From contig NADL03000480.1 in assembly GCA_002205965.3 (NCBI GenBank), positions 124,001 through 188,000 on the forward strand: a DNA stretch of 64,000 bases. Reading direction: 5' to 3'. The DNA comes from Kappaphycus alvarezii. Its lineage: Eukaryota; Rhodophyta; Florideophyceae; Gigartinales; Solieriaceae. Each line of letters opens with the position of its first letter. Position 1 is the stretch's first letter. The translations under genes were made by a program, and so were the position numbers. Below are positions 11,452 through 23,100 of this stretch, in pieces. The notes below the pieces were generated by a model. That model saw nothing but the letters and a program-made list of their open reading frames with translations, searched no databases and was not told where the DNA came from.

Positions 11452-13503
11452 GTGGTAGGTGGTGTAGTGAGGACTGAGACGGATGCACACAGCGGAAGGA
11501 GTGAAGAACGTGGTGGAACTGTGAACGACGCAGACTGTGAGGCTCAGGATGAGGTAGAGAAGGGGAGAGCGGATGGTGGTGAAGCTGAGCGGAGAGCGAC
11601 GTTTCGTATGGATAGGGGAGCAGGTGAAAGTGGAATGGGATGGACAGCTGAGAGGCGAGAGCCGAGTAGGCATGGGGCTAGGGCAGGGATGAGGGGTGGA
11701 CGGATAGGTATGGGGGGATTGAGCGGACTAGAGAACAGCCACGGGATGGGATTAGAGGGAGGGAAATGGAAAAAAATTGTAGAGAGTGATGAGAGTCGTC
11801 GGACGTCGACGCCACCGCGGGAGTCCGAACGGACGCCGGAGGGGATTGGTGTGGTGAGGAGGAGCAGATTGTCTCCGGAGGGTCGGATGAGTGTAAGAAA
11901 TGTGCTGGGACGTGGAGAGGAAGGGAAGGAGGGGGTGCAAGGAGGGGAAAGGAGGGCTGAGAACCTGGGAAATAGACTGGAAGATGAAGCGGGGGGGAGA
12001 GGATATCAGTATTCTGCCATGAATGAGGCTGGTGGAGAAGGTCAACTCGCTGAAGGGGGAGCTCAAAAAGATGAAGAAAGACTACTGTAGTGTGATGTTG
12101 AATTTGAAGTTGACACAGAAGGAGGTAGATCGGGCGAGGGGGGAGTTGCGGGAGCAGAAAGTGCTGATTGACAGTTTGAGGGAGGCGGCTAAGGCGAGGA
12201 ATGGGCGGGGAGAGGGGCAAGGACGAGGACAAGTGGGGTGTGAAAAGGCGTCGTTCGTACTATATTGGGGTGCAAGAATGCTTTTATGGGTTTGAGAGGG
12301 CTGTATAAGATCGGATCTCGCACTATGCGCAGTTGGAGACGTCGGAGCTGTGCTTTGAATCGGAGAGAACGGCTCGGAGCTGGAAGAACCGAAGTGATAT
12401 TTTGGGCGATAGTAGGGAGGGGAGCTTGTGGTGGGAGAGAGGGAGATGGTTCCTAGTTGCTCGCTGCAAATGGCGTCGGAGATGAGATCGTATACGCCAT
12501 CGGCGGAGGGGGGGAGTGAGGAGTTGTTGAAGTATGTGGTGGAGACAGAGATTATGGCGGAGAGGTGGGAGTCGATTCGAAGTGCGGGGAAGAAGGAGGA
12601 GTGTGTGGAGGATGTAAGCAGGGACAAATGCTTGAGGCAGCGGATGAAGCGGACGCTTAGCGACATGGTTGGAGTTCGGAAGAGGGCGGCGCGGGACAAG
12701 TTGTTTTCACTGCTCGGGTACAATTTGATTTCGGGACGGGAGAAGCCTGCGGATGGTACGAAGCTTGGTGTGGAGTTGAAGAAGCAGATGGATGAGGCGC
12801 GAGAGAAGTTGGGTGGCGATAGCGAGGATGTAAGGCATGTGTTATCTGCTTGGAGAATGACAGCGATTGATGATCTTGTATACTCAGGTTTGAAGGTGCA
12901 TGATCGCCTCAAGGGGTTCGATGGGGAAGATTTATACTTCAGGAATGCGATTGCAGTGGAGGTCCTGGGGGAGTTCATGGGTTATCGAGTGGAGACGGAG
13001 ATCAACGGGGAGAAGCATTACGTGGATGGTACTTTGATGCACCTTGTGCGGCTTGAAGCTTGGATTGCTTGTGTGGTGAGGTTGCGGTAGGTACTGGGGT
13101 GGGACGGGGCCGGCAAAGGCAACTGTTGTTTTCGACGTTGTATGGCAAGTATCTACCACGTGCGGTGGGTGGTATATTGACGGTAGCGTGGGAAGCGGTG
13201 AAGGATGCGCATGCTCTGAAGTTCGACAATGAAGGTGTATATCGGGGAGACCGGAGAGAAGTATCTGGGAACTTGGATAGGGTAGCGACTGTTGCGTTAT
13301 GGATACCGTCTCCGGAGAAGCTGTACTTAGCGGTGAGGGAGGAGTACTTTTTGGAGAATATGACGAGAAGGCTTGGGGCTGTTTTGGATTGCTTTATCGC
13401 GTCGTGCCGACCGGAGGAGGAGTGGTTCGAGCGGCTGAGGGGAAGGGTTGTAGACGAGGGGCGATTGAGCAGGGGGGTGTGGAGGGGTGGTGGAGCGAGA
13501 TGA
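11452..13503 (+). pseudogene. decayed coiled-coil protein, probable second gene of the Plavaka-type element
   Basis: The plus strand carries a disordered Gly/Glu/Arg-rich N-terminal frame (11452-12090). A frame change leads to a clear coiled coil at 12023-12240 (VEKVNSLKGELKKMKKDYC, then LTQKEVDRARGELREQK). A TAA at 12306-12308 interrupts the piece reading ECFYGFERAV*DRISHYAQ. The largest piece (12428-13090) is helical and charged, with SLLGYNLISGREKPADG and DGEDLYFRNAIAVEVLGEF. A further shift near 13090 leads to the C-terminal piece with LLFSTLYGKYLPRAVGGI and YFLENMTRRLGAVLDCFIA (to 13503). I recognise no named family. The gene converges on the transposase and overlaps or abuts its 3' end, the usual layout of a two-gene DNA transposon, so an accessory role is inferred. 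Confidence 0.45.
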
Positions 13504-16500
13504 GTTGTGAAAGTGGGTGATATTTACTGCTGGGTAGATGTGGCTTCTCTTTCGGGACGTGGTAGAATCGATTGAGGTAGAATCGGTGAAAGCGCCAGTG
13601 GAGGCGTGGAGCAAATGGGGGGGCAAGGTAGTTTTGGCGGATGACATGAACGGATCCGAGGATGGAGGAGGGCGGGACGAGGCCGAACCAGGGGGAGACG
13701 TTGTACAAGTGGGAGTGTGTGGAGATGGGGACTGGGTTTATGGTGTGGTTGTGCTCATCGTCGGTTGCCCATCTGAGGCATATGCAGTTGAGGATGGGAT
13801 CGACATTGTCCCGTGGAGGGATGACTTTGAGGAACTGAACGAAGTCGAATTCCTTTGGGTCGAAGTTGGGCATGGTGGAAGACTGCTCCTTGAAACGGAT
13901 GAGGGAAATGACTTTGGAAACCCAGACGACTGGACGGGAGTTCGAAATGCTGGACCCGGCGACGGGGACGTGAGAGAACTTTGGAAGCTTGGAAGGGCCG
14001 CAGGAGGGAGATGCGAAGATTTGTTGAAGGAGGGGGATGGGGGATCCTCGACGGGGATTTAGTTTCTTTGCGGGAGGCAGTTGTGGAGGGTTGGGATATA
14101 ACTGCCGACGATGTAGGCGGAGTTGACAAATCGGATATGACGGAGGGTGGGGGAATCTTGTGTGAGGTCGAGGTTTTCGAGGGAGAGCTTGACGAATGTG
14201 GAACGGGAGTGTATGCAGATATAGGAAATGATGGAGAGGGTGTCTGAGGAGAAGAGGCCTTGAAGGAAGCTGGGTTTGGAGCAAGGTTGGGAGCGAATGT
14301 ACCTGTCGGCAGTGGTGATATCGGAGAAGGGGAGTTGTTTTCCATCACGAACGATGCCGGGTTGGCGTGTGGGGATGGGAGATGTGAAAGAGCAGGAGGA
14401 GATGGAGTGTGTGGCGGAGATGGGTTCCAGTTGTGGGGGTGGGGGTTGGAGTGATCGATGGTTTTGATGATTTCGTCGTGTGCGGTGGATCTTCGCTTGG
14501 AGGTTTGTCGGTAGTGTGACTTGAACAGGATGTGGGCGTGGTATTACCGTATATGCCCGCGTCATTGAACTGGAGTCCTCCGAAGCGGCGAATGTCGTGG
14601 ACGATGTGGTCGAGGAGGTCGAACTTGAGGGTGCCTAGGTCGGAGGGTGGTAGGGGCCCAAGATGGAGACTGCTGTTGGCTTGAAGGAGAGGATGTGGTT
14701 CTGGAGTGTGGAGAGGCATTCTTCTGTCCACTCGGTGGAGTTGTATCGGAGGGCCATGAAGATGAGATCTGTTTACATGGTGAAGATGGAAGTGATGAGA
14801 GCTGAATCGAATTCGTCGCAGCAACGGTCGAAAAAGGCACCGATGAAGGGGAAGACCATGTCGAGGGCGGGGTAGTCTTTTGCTTCGAGCATTCTGCGTA
14901 TGCCGTCGTGGGTGAAGAAGCCGTTGAGTGTCTGGGCGTTGTCGGAAGTGGAGAAGTCGATAAGGAGGCCGGTTGCGCGGGATTGTTTCTCAGTGGCTGC
15001 GAGGATAGTGTTTGAGTTCTTGAGGATGGAGGTGCGGAAGGATAGGAATGTGCGACGGCAGTGAGAGGCGCCGACAGTGGAGAAGATATCTTCCGACCTG
15101 AGCCGTTCGATGACCGCGATGTTGATGAGTTTGGAGACGCCGAGATAGAAGTTGTGGAGGGGTTCGAAGGCGAAGACATTGTAAGGGGAGAGGAGTAGGT
15201 TGATGTTCAGGAGGGGGTAAGTCTCGAAGAGTGAGGAGTACTTCGCAAGAGAAAGGGACTGGAGGGCATGGAGGGCGTGCTCCTTCTTGGTGCGGGCGAC
15301 TCTGGGCTGTGGTGCAAGAAGGGCCTGCTCCGAGTCACGGAGGGGAGTAGAGTGGGTTTGCCGTGCGGTGAGGGTCTGCTGCTGTTTGCGAGTAGGGGGT
15401 TGGGAAAATGGAGGTAGAGGTCGGAGCGGCTGACTGTGCATCTGTGACAGGGGTTCTGTGGGCGTTCCATGGGAGATTGCGAGGATTTCTTTTGCCTCTG
15501 GGATGTCAGCACAGTAGCTAACGATAACTGGGTGAGTCGGAGGACGCCATGAGCGTCGCGGAAGGGAAGCAGTGGAGACCGGGAGCAAGGATGGGCTGGA
15601 GGAGGTTGGAGAGTGCGAGCTGAGTGAGTTCCATTTTTGTTTCGCGGGTGATTCCTGAGGTCTGAGGGATGTGGTCGCCATTTGCGGAGGGTGAGGAGGG
15701 TTGGAAGGAGGTGGGATATAGCCGACGAGGGTGAGGTTGTCGGAGATGCATTTGCGGCTGAAGGAGTCGGAGAAGTTGAGGAGGGTGAGGTGGAGCGGAT
15801 ATGATGTGATGGAGGAGCTTTTGAGGGAGGTGGAGGACTTTTCGGAGTAGAGCTGGACGAGGCCGATGAAAGAGTCGATTCCGGTGGTAAGGGGGTTCTG
15901 GCAGACGATGTGTTGTTCGGACGACTGCATGATAGCGGCCTTGATGGCGACGACTGCTTGTATTCCGAGGGCGGCTGCTATTGGTTAGCGAAAGCGGGGG
16001 ATCCTGAGGCTGTTTGGTGGGAGACGGGTTGGAAGAAGGTACTGTTGAAGTGGGCAAGTGCCAGTTGTTGTTTGAGGACATCTGCTGCGTTCTTCTGGAA
16101 GAAGGTGGCGGAGAAGCGGTGTTCGGAGTCTGTGATGGAACGGGGGGAGAAGCCGGTGGAGCTGACTCGTTGGTTGAAGAGGTTCTTATGGAGATCGAGG
16201 CACTGTTTTGCGGAGGAGACGGAATTCTAGAAGGAGGACTTGGAGAAGGCGGGGTGAGTGAGGAAGGAAATGAGCTCGTCTGCTTTGCGGAGGCCAACGT
16301 TGGAGGCGATGGATGAGATGCAGTGGACGAGCTGTTCAAGAGGGGGAGGGTGGAGGGGCGTGGGTAGCGGGGGAGGAGATGGAGGGGGTGGGGCTGTTGA
16401 CGATGTTGAAGGCCTTTTCGGTTCGTAGGGAAAGGTCGAACTGGTCTTGGTGATAGGAGTCCTCGTTGGCGAAGGGGACGTTATCGGAGGGTCTGTTGGA

Positions 16501-16691
16501 GGGGTTTGGAAGGGGAAGTTTTGGGGTGGAATTGTGGGGCTTGGTGCGTGGGGGAAGTGAGTAAGGCCGGTGTTCGGTTGAGAGGAGGCGTTTTTTGGGG
16601 GTGAGACGATGGGGCAACGTCTCTGGTGCCTCTGGATCTCGGGGATGGTACGTGCGAAGAAGGAACAGCCGGGGAAGCAGAAGTGCGGCAT
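13400..16691 (-). pseudogene. Plavaka-type DNA transposase, multiply broken
   Basis: The start is set at the ATG 16691, just before a C-X3-C-X12-H-X3-C zinc finger (FCFPGCSFFARTIPEIQRH), typical of the N-terminus of Plavaka and related large transposases. A Pro/Ser-rich linker follows. An in-frame TAG near 16225 precedes KQCLDLHKNLFNQ, and another TAG near 15970 is followed by a frame change. The core piece (15930-14773) has SYPLHLTLLNF...LVGYIP, like the 'PIYLTLGN..+.....LVGYLP' block of Plavaka, and YNVFAFEPLHNFYLGVSKL, like the conserved 'D.LH...LGV' block. A further shift separates it from PCHRCTVSRSDLY, a probable zinc knuckle. The C-terminal piece (about 13900-13530) has SSILGSVHVIRQN and FHRFYLNRFYHV, like the family's 'I.G.VHV......F.VNRF' end. 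Several frameshifts and stops make it non-functional. Confidence 0.7.
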
Positions 16692-18536
16692 GGTGGGAAG
16701 GGAAGGGTGAATTGTAAATAAGGGTGCGTCGCCGGGTGTGTTGGTGTGAAGTTTATGCAATATGGCGCACGGGGAGGGGATGGGTGGCGAAAGGAATGGA
16801 GTGCACGTGATGGCAACGTGTTGTGGCAGTGTGGAAGTGTTGGCGGGGAGTGGGTATGGGGGAAGTGATGATGTAAATCAGATCTCTACTATCGGTACCA
16901 TGAGGATACCACCTATTTCACCATCTATTCTATTTGTGCGGTTTGTAATCCTCTATCTCACGAACGTGAAACTGGGGAAATTGGAATTATGTCCTAGTTT
17001 TCTGTGTGCAGGAACTAGAGTATGGGCAGTTAAGTGCGAGTTTGTGTTCCAAGAAAAACTAGCAATTCTGATTGTATGAAGTTATTTTGGGAAATTGGAT
17101 TTCCAAATTTGATTAATTTCACCGGTTTTCCGGTCATTTTTTTCGTCCTTTTTTGATCACTAAACTAGCATTCCCGTCACACCGGCGTATTCTTGCATTT
17201 GGTCTGCAAGTTTATGCTTTTTTCTATCGCTATGAAAGTTCCTCGGTTTTCGGGATTTCATGGGGTATGGAGAGCAATATTTCACTCTTTCGAGTATTAA
17301 ATCTTTCTTCGCAAAAATAATTTTTTACTAGAGCCTAAATAGTCCATCTTTTAGCTTCCTCTCAACTTCCAGGACTTACATCCTTGATGAATTGCATATG
17401 CCGGCAAATCGAGCTGAAAGCTTTAGGAAATGAGCCAATACAATATCCAAAAGTCTATTTCTGCAAAGATGAGAAACTTTTAACTTCAGTTTTAGCAGCA
17501 GCAACGATCTTGTAACCCAATGCCTTCCTTTTGAAGGAAAATTTCTGGGATTCCCGTTTGCCACGATCTTTCAAAATATCCTGCGAATATCGCGACTGGG
17601 CAGTAGAAATTGATTGATAATTCAAAGCATTAGTCCAAAAGCAAACTGGAAAATTCGTTTCTCGAAACAAGTCGATTTTTAGTCCTATTTATTTGGAATT
17701 TATGTTTAAATCCGATGCTCGATTTTTTGCACAAGGGTCACTTTTGTGTATTAGGAGAATGTCGAGCAGCCCATTTAGACTTATATCCGCAAACACATAC
17801 GCTCCGATGATCTTATGCAAATCACTCTGAGTCCTCGTCCTGTCTGCCGCTGGATACAATCTCCATCTCGAAAGGGTCGAAGTTAAAAAACGTATTTATA
17901 CAGAAAATGGACATATAAATATTCATAGAAGAACCAACAGAAACCTCAAGAATTCCTGTGAAGCACAGCTATGTCGCATACCTTGTTATGTCTATGTATG
18001 ACACGAAACTAGGAGGTAAAAGTTGGGGCTTTCTCCTCGAGAATTGTTTTTGCTCATGGTAACCCCATCCTTACCAGTCATCTTCCCGTCTGCATTTTTT
18101 CGAAAAAAAAATAGTTCATTTTGCTCAGAGCATTAGTAGACTACATTGAATTCGTTTCGAATAGCAACGAACTCATATTGTATTTCAAAGATAACTTTTA
18201 TACTCGTTTGGAAATTAAGCTTATCGGGCTCCTCAATAAATATTCAGATCGGACAGAAATTATTTCGAATCCAAGACTTCATTAATGTCGACTAGACCGA
18301 ATACATATCCTTCATTTTACAACCTTTTGGATTAAAGCATGCCAATGGTGCATGCATTTCTCTCAATCCTAACTCAAACATTCTTCCTGCATATTATCCC
18401 TCCCACTTTACAAACTGAGTACCGCTCCATAATCAGCGCTGCTATCTAGATTGCAGTGAGTACAAGGCCATATATATCCTTCCTAGTCTCTGCTCTCTCT
18501 CTGCTCATTTATACACCCGCTCAAAGACATGCATCA

Positions 18537-18559
18537 TATCTCAATCATCAATTGAGATA
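18537..18559. repeat. short inverted repeat
   Basis: Perfect 9-nt arms (tatctcaat / attgagata) surround a 5-nt loop. It is AT-rich and of unknown role. Confidence 0.45.
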
Positions 18560-19477
18560 CATAATCACGACAGAGCTTTAAAGGCTTCATTTTTAAACAA
18601 AAAAGAAGGTGGATAGAGATTTTTTCGTTTCACTTGTCAATGCCGACTCGGGAGAGGGTGTGGGAGGAGACCCGAAGATCCACCTCTGTTTTTATAACCG
18701 CAGTCAACTGTGCTTTTTTTGTTCTGGAAGAGCGAAATATAGCCCATTATCACTCTTTCACTAGTCGACTACGAATATGTAGCGATTTCATCCCACGCTT
18801 TCATCTCGCGCGAAAGATGTCTCATGGATCGGAAAATGTATTGCAACAATTTTCTTTATCAGCAGTGTAGGTCAAATGAACTTAACACAGCAACTAATGT
18901 GCCCATGAAAAGCACTTATTCTCAACCTCTAGGGACATAACTGTCAATTTCTGCGAGAAACCAACACATAGTCCTATAATTTCATCGTGTTGGGGAACTT
19001 ATATCCACAAAGATTCTGATATTACAACAGGTTAATTCCTCTGGACAACCTGCGGATATTTTGACGAAGGAAATTTCCCCAAAACTTAACTCAAACTTAT
19101 AAGTTATTCAGGTCGTAACCTAACCAAGTAGTACAAATTCTTTCCCATTTATGGAAGTTGAATCGAACAAATATCTTTTACGTACAACCTGTAAGTCGTT
19201 TTTTACCTACAAATCTTTGCTCTTTGTATTTAATTATGTTCTGTTGTACTTTCTTCTATTTCTATTATAGAAATTATAGACAAATTCCTTCCGATTTTTC
19301 CTTGTAAATATTTTTACATATAGTTAACTGGTTTCTATACGTGATTCAAATATTTTTGCACTTTATTATTTTTCTATTCATTATGTTCCTTAAAATTTAC
19401 GTAACTCATTGACTGTTGTGTGAAATGATGGGAATGTGTGCCTGACTGTATTGTTTAGGTTACTGTTGAATTTTGTA

Positions 19478-19548
19478 TCAGTTGTTGAGCAAACCAAACA
19501 GACTGTTGGATCCGGGCCCTTACTGGCTGTTGTGTCAGTTGTTGAGCA
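19478..19548. repeat. imperfect direct repeat around a 14-nt core
   Basis: The 14-mer tcagttgttgagca occurs at 19478-19491 and again at 19535-19548, a period of 57. Similar flanking bases (ttg/gtt before; aga-c-ttt-gg-like after) suggest an old tandem duplication. Confidence 0.4.
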
Positions 19549-20355
19549 TATGAATTAGACTTTTGGTTATGGTTATATGTCTTTCGATGGACGTTTCCAG
19601 GTAATTTAAAACAAAGTATTGCATGGCGTATGAGCTGGAAAATAAGAGAACCAACTTCTGCCACTCACTTTGGGCCAAGTGTTCGCTTAGTGCTCAGATA
19701 GAACACTGACACAGCCCCCCATCCTCATTTTTAATTCTTACTCAATGAATAAGCCTATAGTGTTCTACAAGTTGACTGAAAGCAAAATTTAATAAATGGA
19801 AGAGTAATACCGGGTCGTCCTCGATTCTTCCAGAGATCGGGCGACCTATCACCTCCTATGCAGTACAACTTGCAGCCGAACATCATAAAGACAGCTTGGG
19901 CGCGTGTATATTATTCGCCGAATAGTGGATTATGAGGTACGATGTCTAGCTGGGATACACTGTACAGAACTATTGCGACAATCGAAACCCTGCCGTTTCT
20001 TGTCTAAATTTTGAGTATCAATATATTTAATTTCCTTGGATATAAGGTCTATTCTTGTACAATACCAAAAATCTTCTTATACATTGCATTAAAGAACGTT
20101 TTCACAGGCCCTCGCAATAAACAGTGAAGAATGCTGCAACTGAATATTAACAAAGCCTACAGCAGTGTATAGAGGGGTATTAATGCCTGTCAAACGAATG
20201 ATTTTCATAGTGAAAAAACTTTTAATTTTTTGTCGCTCACTTTCCGAAAGTTTCAATCTAACGCACATCCAGGTCTCACTAATTAAATTAAAACTTCCTA
20301 AAGAAATTTATCATGTTTCTATCCTAAAATCGTCTGAAAGCGCTAAAATGCGCAA

Positions 20356-20369
20356 CTGATCATGATCAG
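20356..20369. repeat. perfect 14-nt palindrome
   Basis: ctgatcatgatcag reads the same on both strands. A palindrome of this length could be a dimeric protein site, but a single copy in AT-rich DNA may also be chance. Confidence 0.4.
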
Positions 20370-21695
20370 AGGGCTAATCAACCATATCATAAGTTAGTAG
20401 ACGAGATTCAGGCTTCTGCATCTCTGGGCTGTACGACACCTAATTAAAGTCATTGGAATCTATTTACTTAACTCACTTCGCGATACTTACTAGCTAGGTG
20501 CAGTGATTTCCCTCAAGAAAATTTAGTAACTCTAGCAAAGATAAATATATATATGACAGTTCTGAAACTAGCTCAGCAAAAAAGCATTCCAGTCCTTCCC
20601 GAAAACTAACATCTTTTCTCGACCATTCAGCCTCAAGTTCCATCACATTTCAGGTACCGTATGTTATTCTCAGTACATTGTAATGCCTCCGGAGATATCA
20701 CTACGAGACAGTTCTGGCCAAAGTTTTCAAGCCTTTTCATTGCAGTCAAAACTTCTATCTTGTAAATATCGCGTCAGTTTTCACAAACTAGATCTAGTGC
20801 CCTCCCACCTTTAAAAACCAGATATTTTTACATTATTTTATTGATAAACCCCGCATCCATTGGTTTCTGCTTTGATTTATTGTAATATTAATTTCGAGAT
20901 TCAACAAAATTGGTTAACTTGTTCGCCCTATCCATACTTCAGTTTTCCATGATAAGTTTTTTTTTCAGAAGTTTTCGGATCCATGCATCTAGCCTCTTTC
21001 TTCAATCAAGAAATCATTCAATCGTCATCTATTACTTTCTATTAGCATAAAAGTAGGAAAAGAGCTCCATTCGTGTCTTGTCTCGAAATTTTATGATGCG
21101 TCAGATACTTTCAAATAATCAAAAGCTCAAACTTTTTGATCTTTCTGTACTACAGAACAGTAATTTTTATTCATTCTTTATAATTAACGTAGCTGAGTAT
21201 ACTTTATGTTGCATTAGTAGTGTCCAAATCCATCTTTAGGTACAAACGGACAGATCTAAAATTAACAATTTACAATGGACTATAAGTAAAGGCCTCATCT
21301 CTGAGCTTAGGTATTCCACTCTCCGGTGATTTTTCGTCAATATTTCCGAAATTTCGTTACGATTTTAATTTAGGTAACCTAAATCGCCTTTTAATTTTTG
21401 CGAGCCATTACCAGCAGAATGCTTATTGAACTTTCACCAACTCAAGAATTCTGCTGTTTTACTGCATCTGTCGCTTGCCATTTTTGGCAGAAACGATGCT
21501 TTTGCTCATGATGCAAATTCGATTTTTTTGGTTTCCAACATTCTCTACAAAAGCTGTTTCAGGCCATTGACCATTAAATGTTTTACTCCCTACCTTCTTG
21601 GAGGAGTTATTTTTGTTTTATTGGTTACTTCATATGTCTCGGTGTGCTAAAAAAGGCTGCTTCTGCTACATTTAAGTTCATTTTTGTCCTCTGTA

Positions 21696-21736
21696 ACAAC
21701 TGCAGGAGGTACATTCTTATTACCTCCTGCCGTTGT
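21696..21736. repeat. 41-nt hairpin with 15 of 16 paired positions
   Basis: The arms are acaac-t-gcaggaggta (21696-21711) and tacctcctgc-c-gttgt (21721-21736), with one mismatch and a 9-nt loop. It is GC-richer than its surroundings, so it is a better candidate for a folded RNA or conserved element than the AT hairpins nearby. No gene is next to it. Confidence 0.5.
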
Positions 21737-22090
21737 ACTGTAACATGAATGCAAATTTCTCTTTTTGCAGTTTCAAAGCCATTTTCTGATATTGACATAT
21801 TCAATATAAGAGTTAACGGTATTTGACGGTGTAGCGGAGCCCAAGCAGAGCAAAATAGGAGGATTTTAAAGACTAAATGTATTTTCTTTACTGTATTGTT
21901 GTAATCCTATTGTGCGCATCGATATTCTCAGCATATTGAAAATTTTATGAGTACTGCGCAATGCCAGTATTTCCTTATTTCTGTAGATACTAACAAAAAT
22001 GGAGAGATTACGCAAATAGATTTCTATATCTATATATAGAGAAATAGGGCGGCATATTTCTGCCATGCGTGTCACTCTTGCAAAATATTT

Positions 22091-23100
22091 GCAGAATTCT
22101 GCAATTAAGTCGTGACTACAACTGCAGAGTAAAACTTAGAGCACTTAAGTATGCCTGTATCCTTTCATAGAACCGTTTTCATGTAATAATAGCATCAGGA
22201 CTGTTCACTGCTTGGAAATTTAATGCATTCTTGCACTAATGTATGTTGTATGCAATTCTTTGCATTTCGTTTCTAGAGGGCCTTGCAATTCAGATGATAG
22301 TTTCATCTATAAATCCTATGATATTGGCGAAACCGTTTCTTCATTACTTTACATAACTTTAGTACATGGAGGCTCTCTCTGATATTAACGCGGCGACGAT
22401 GTCTCCTGTTATCAAGGGTTGGCTCTTATACATAATTTATTCCACGCACTCCCCAAAAAAATCGGAGCGCTGTGGAGCTTGTTTCATGGACATCGTTTCC
22501 ATATGTCTCCATCGCATTGGGCTACAAAAAAGTCGAATAATACTACAGGTAGCTAGCTAGAGCAACACGCTTTATCGGTTTCGGTACATGTGTCGTTGTA
22601 GTGGCGGCCATTCGACTGCATTAATCATTCTTATAACATCTTCTTGGGATATTGGAACAGTAGAAATCCTTTTGCATCGCTGTAGGGGTTGATTTTAAAG
22701 GGAAAACCCACCAGACCTTTTCTGTTGATGCGTAAAATTTGCTTTCTCGCTTCTGATTTCGCTTCACACATTCATTGTGATATGGAAACGATCTAACTTG
22801 TCCATAAAAATGCTGAGACCTGTTTTCAGCTGAACGCTTTATTATACAGACGATAAATTTATGTCACTGATGTGATTTTCGAATGGCTTCATGCCTCATG
22901 AAGTCTCTCTGTCTCCCTGTCATAGCATATATTCCCAATGACCTACAAGTTTTTGTACCGTTACTGCATATAGTCATACTCACCAGGTGGTGAGCATTTT
23001 TTTGTGCGTAAACAGCTGTTGCAGAATTCTGTAATGAAATTACAGCAATGCGTTTCTTCAATAGAATTACAGGTTTTTTAAAAATGATTGCAGAATTCTG
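22091..23100. repeat. dispersed gcagaattctg palindromic motif, three copies
   Basis: The 11-mer gcagaattctg occurs at 22091-22101, 23021-23031 and 23090-23100. The first copy extends to a perfect 12-nt palindrome. Between the last two, ctgtaat...attacag forms another small inverted repeat. They may be remnants of a small repeated element. Confidence 0.35.

Larger units (their letters stand above)
4180..16900. mobile_element. GC-rich block of decayed mobile DNA with a Plavaka-type transposase
   Basis: This stretch stands out from its AT-rich flanks by high GC and strong purine/pyrimidine asymmetry. It contains a Plavaka-type transposase pseudogene at its right end, a convergent coiled-coil gene, and a divergent pair (SET-like and ParB/oxygenase-like) further left. 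Nearly every gene is broken by in-frame stops and frameshifts, so the block is old and inactive. I searched both edges by eye for terminal inverted repeats and a target-site duplication and found none, so the limits are set by composition only. It could be one large element or two adjacent ones (about 4.2-10.7 and 10.7-16.9 kb). Confidence 0.6.

Noticed and set aside
11678..12978. Minus-strand frames of 184 and 298 codons opposite the coiled-coil gene
   Set aside because: Ser/Pro/Leu-rich shadows of a purine-rich coding strand; the plus strand shows a clear coiled coil.
13538..16316. Several plus-strand Gly/Glu/Val-rich frames over the transposase (for example 174, 106 and 100 codons)
   Set aside because: Mirror images of the Pro/Ser-rich transposase coding strand; conserved Plavaka motifs are on the minus strand.
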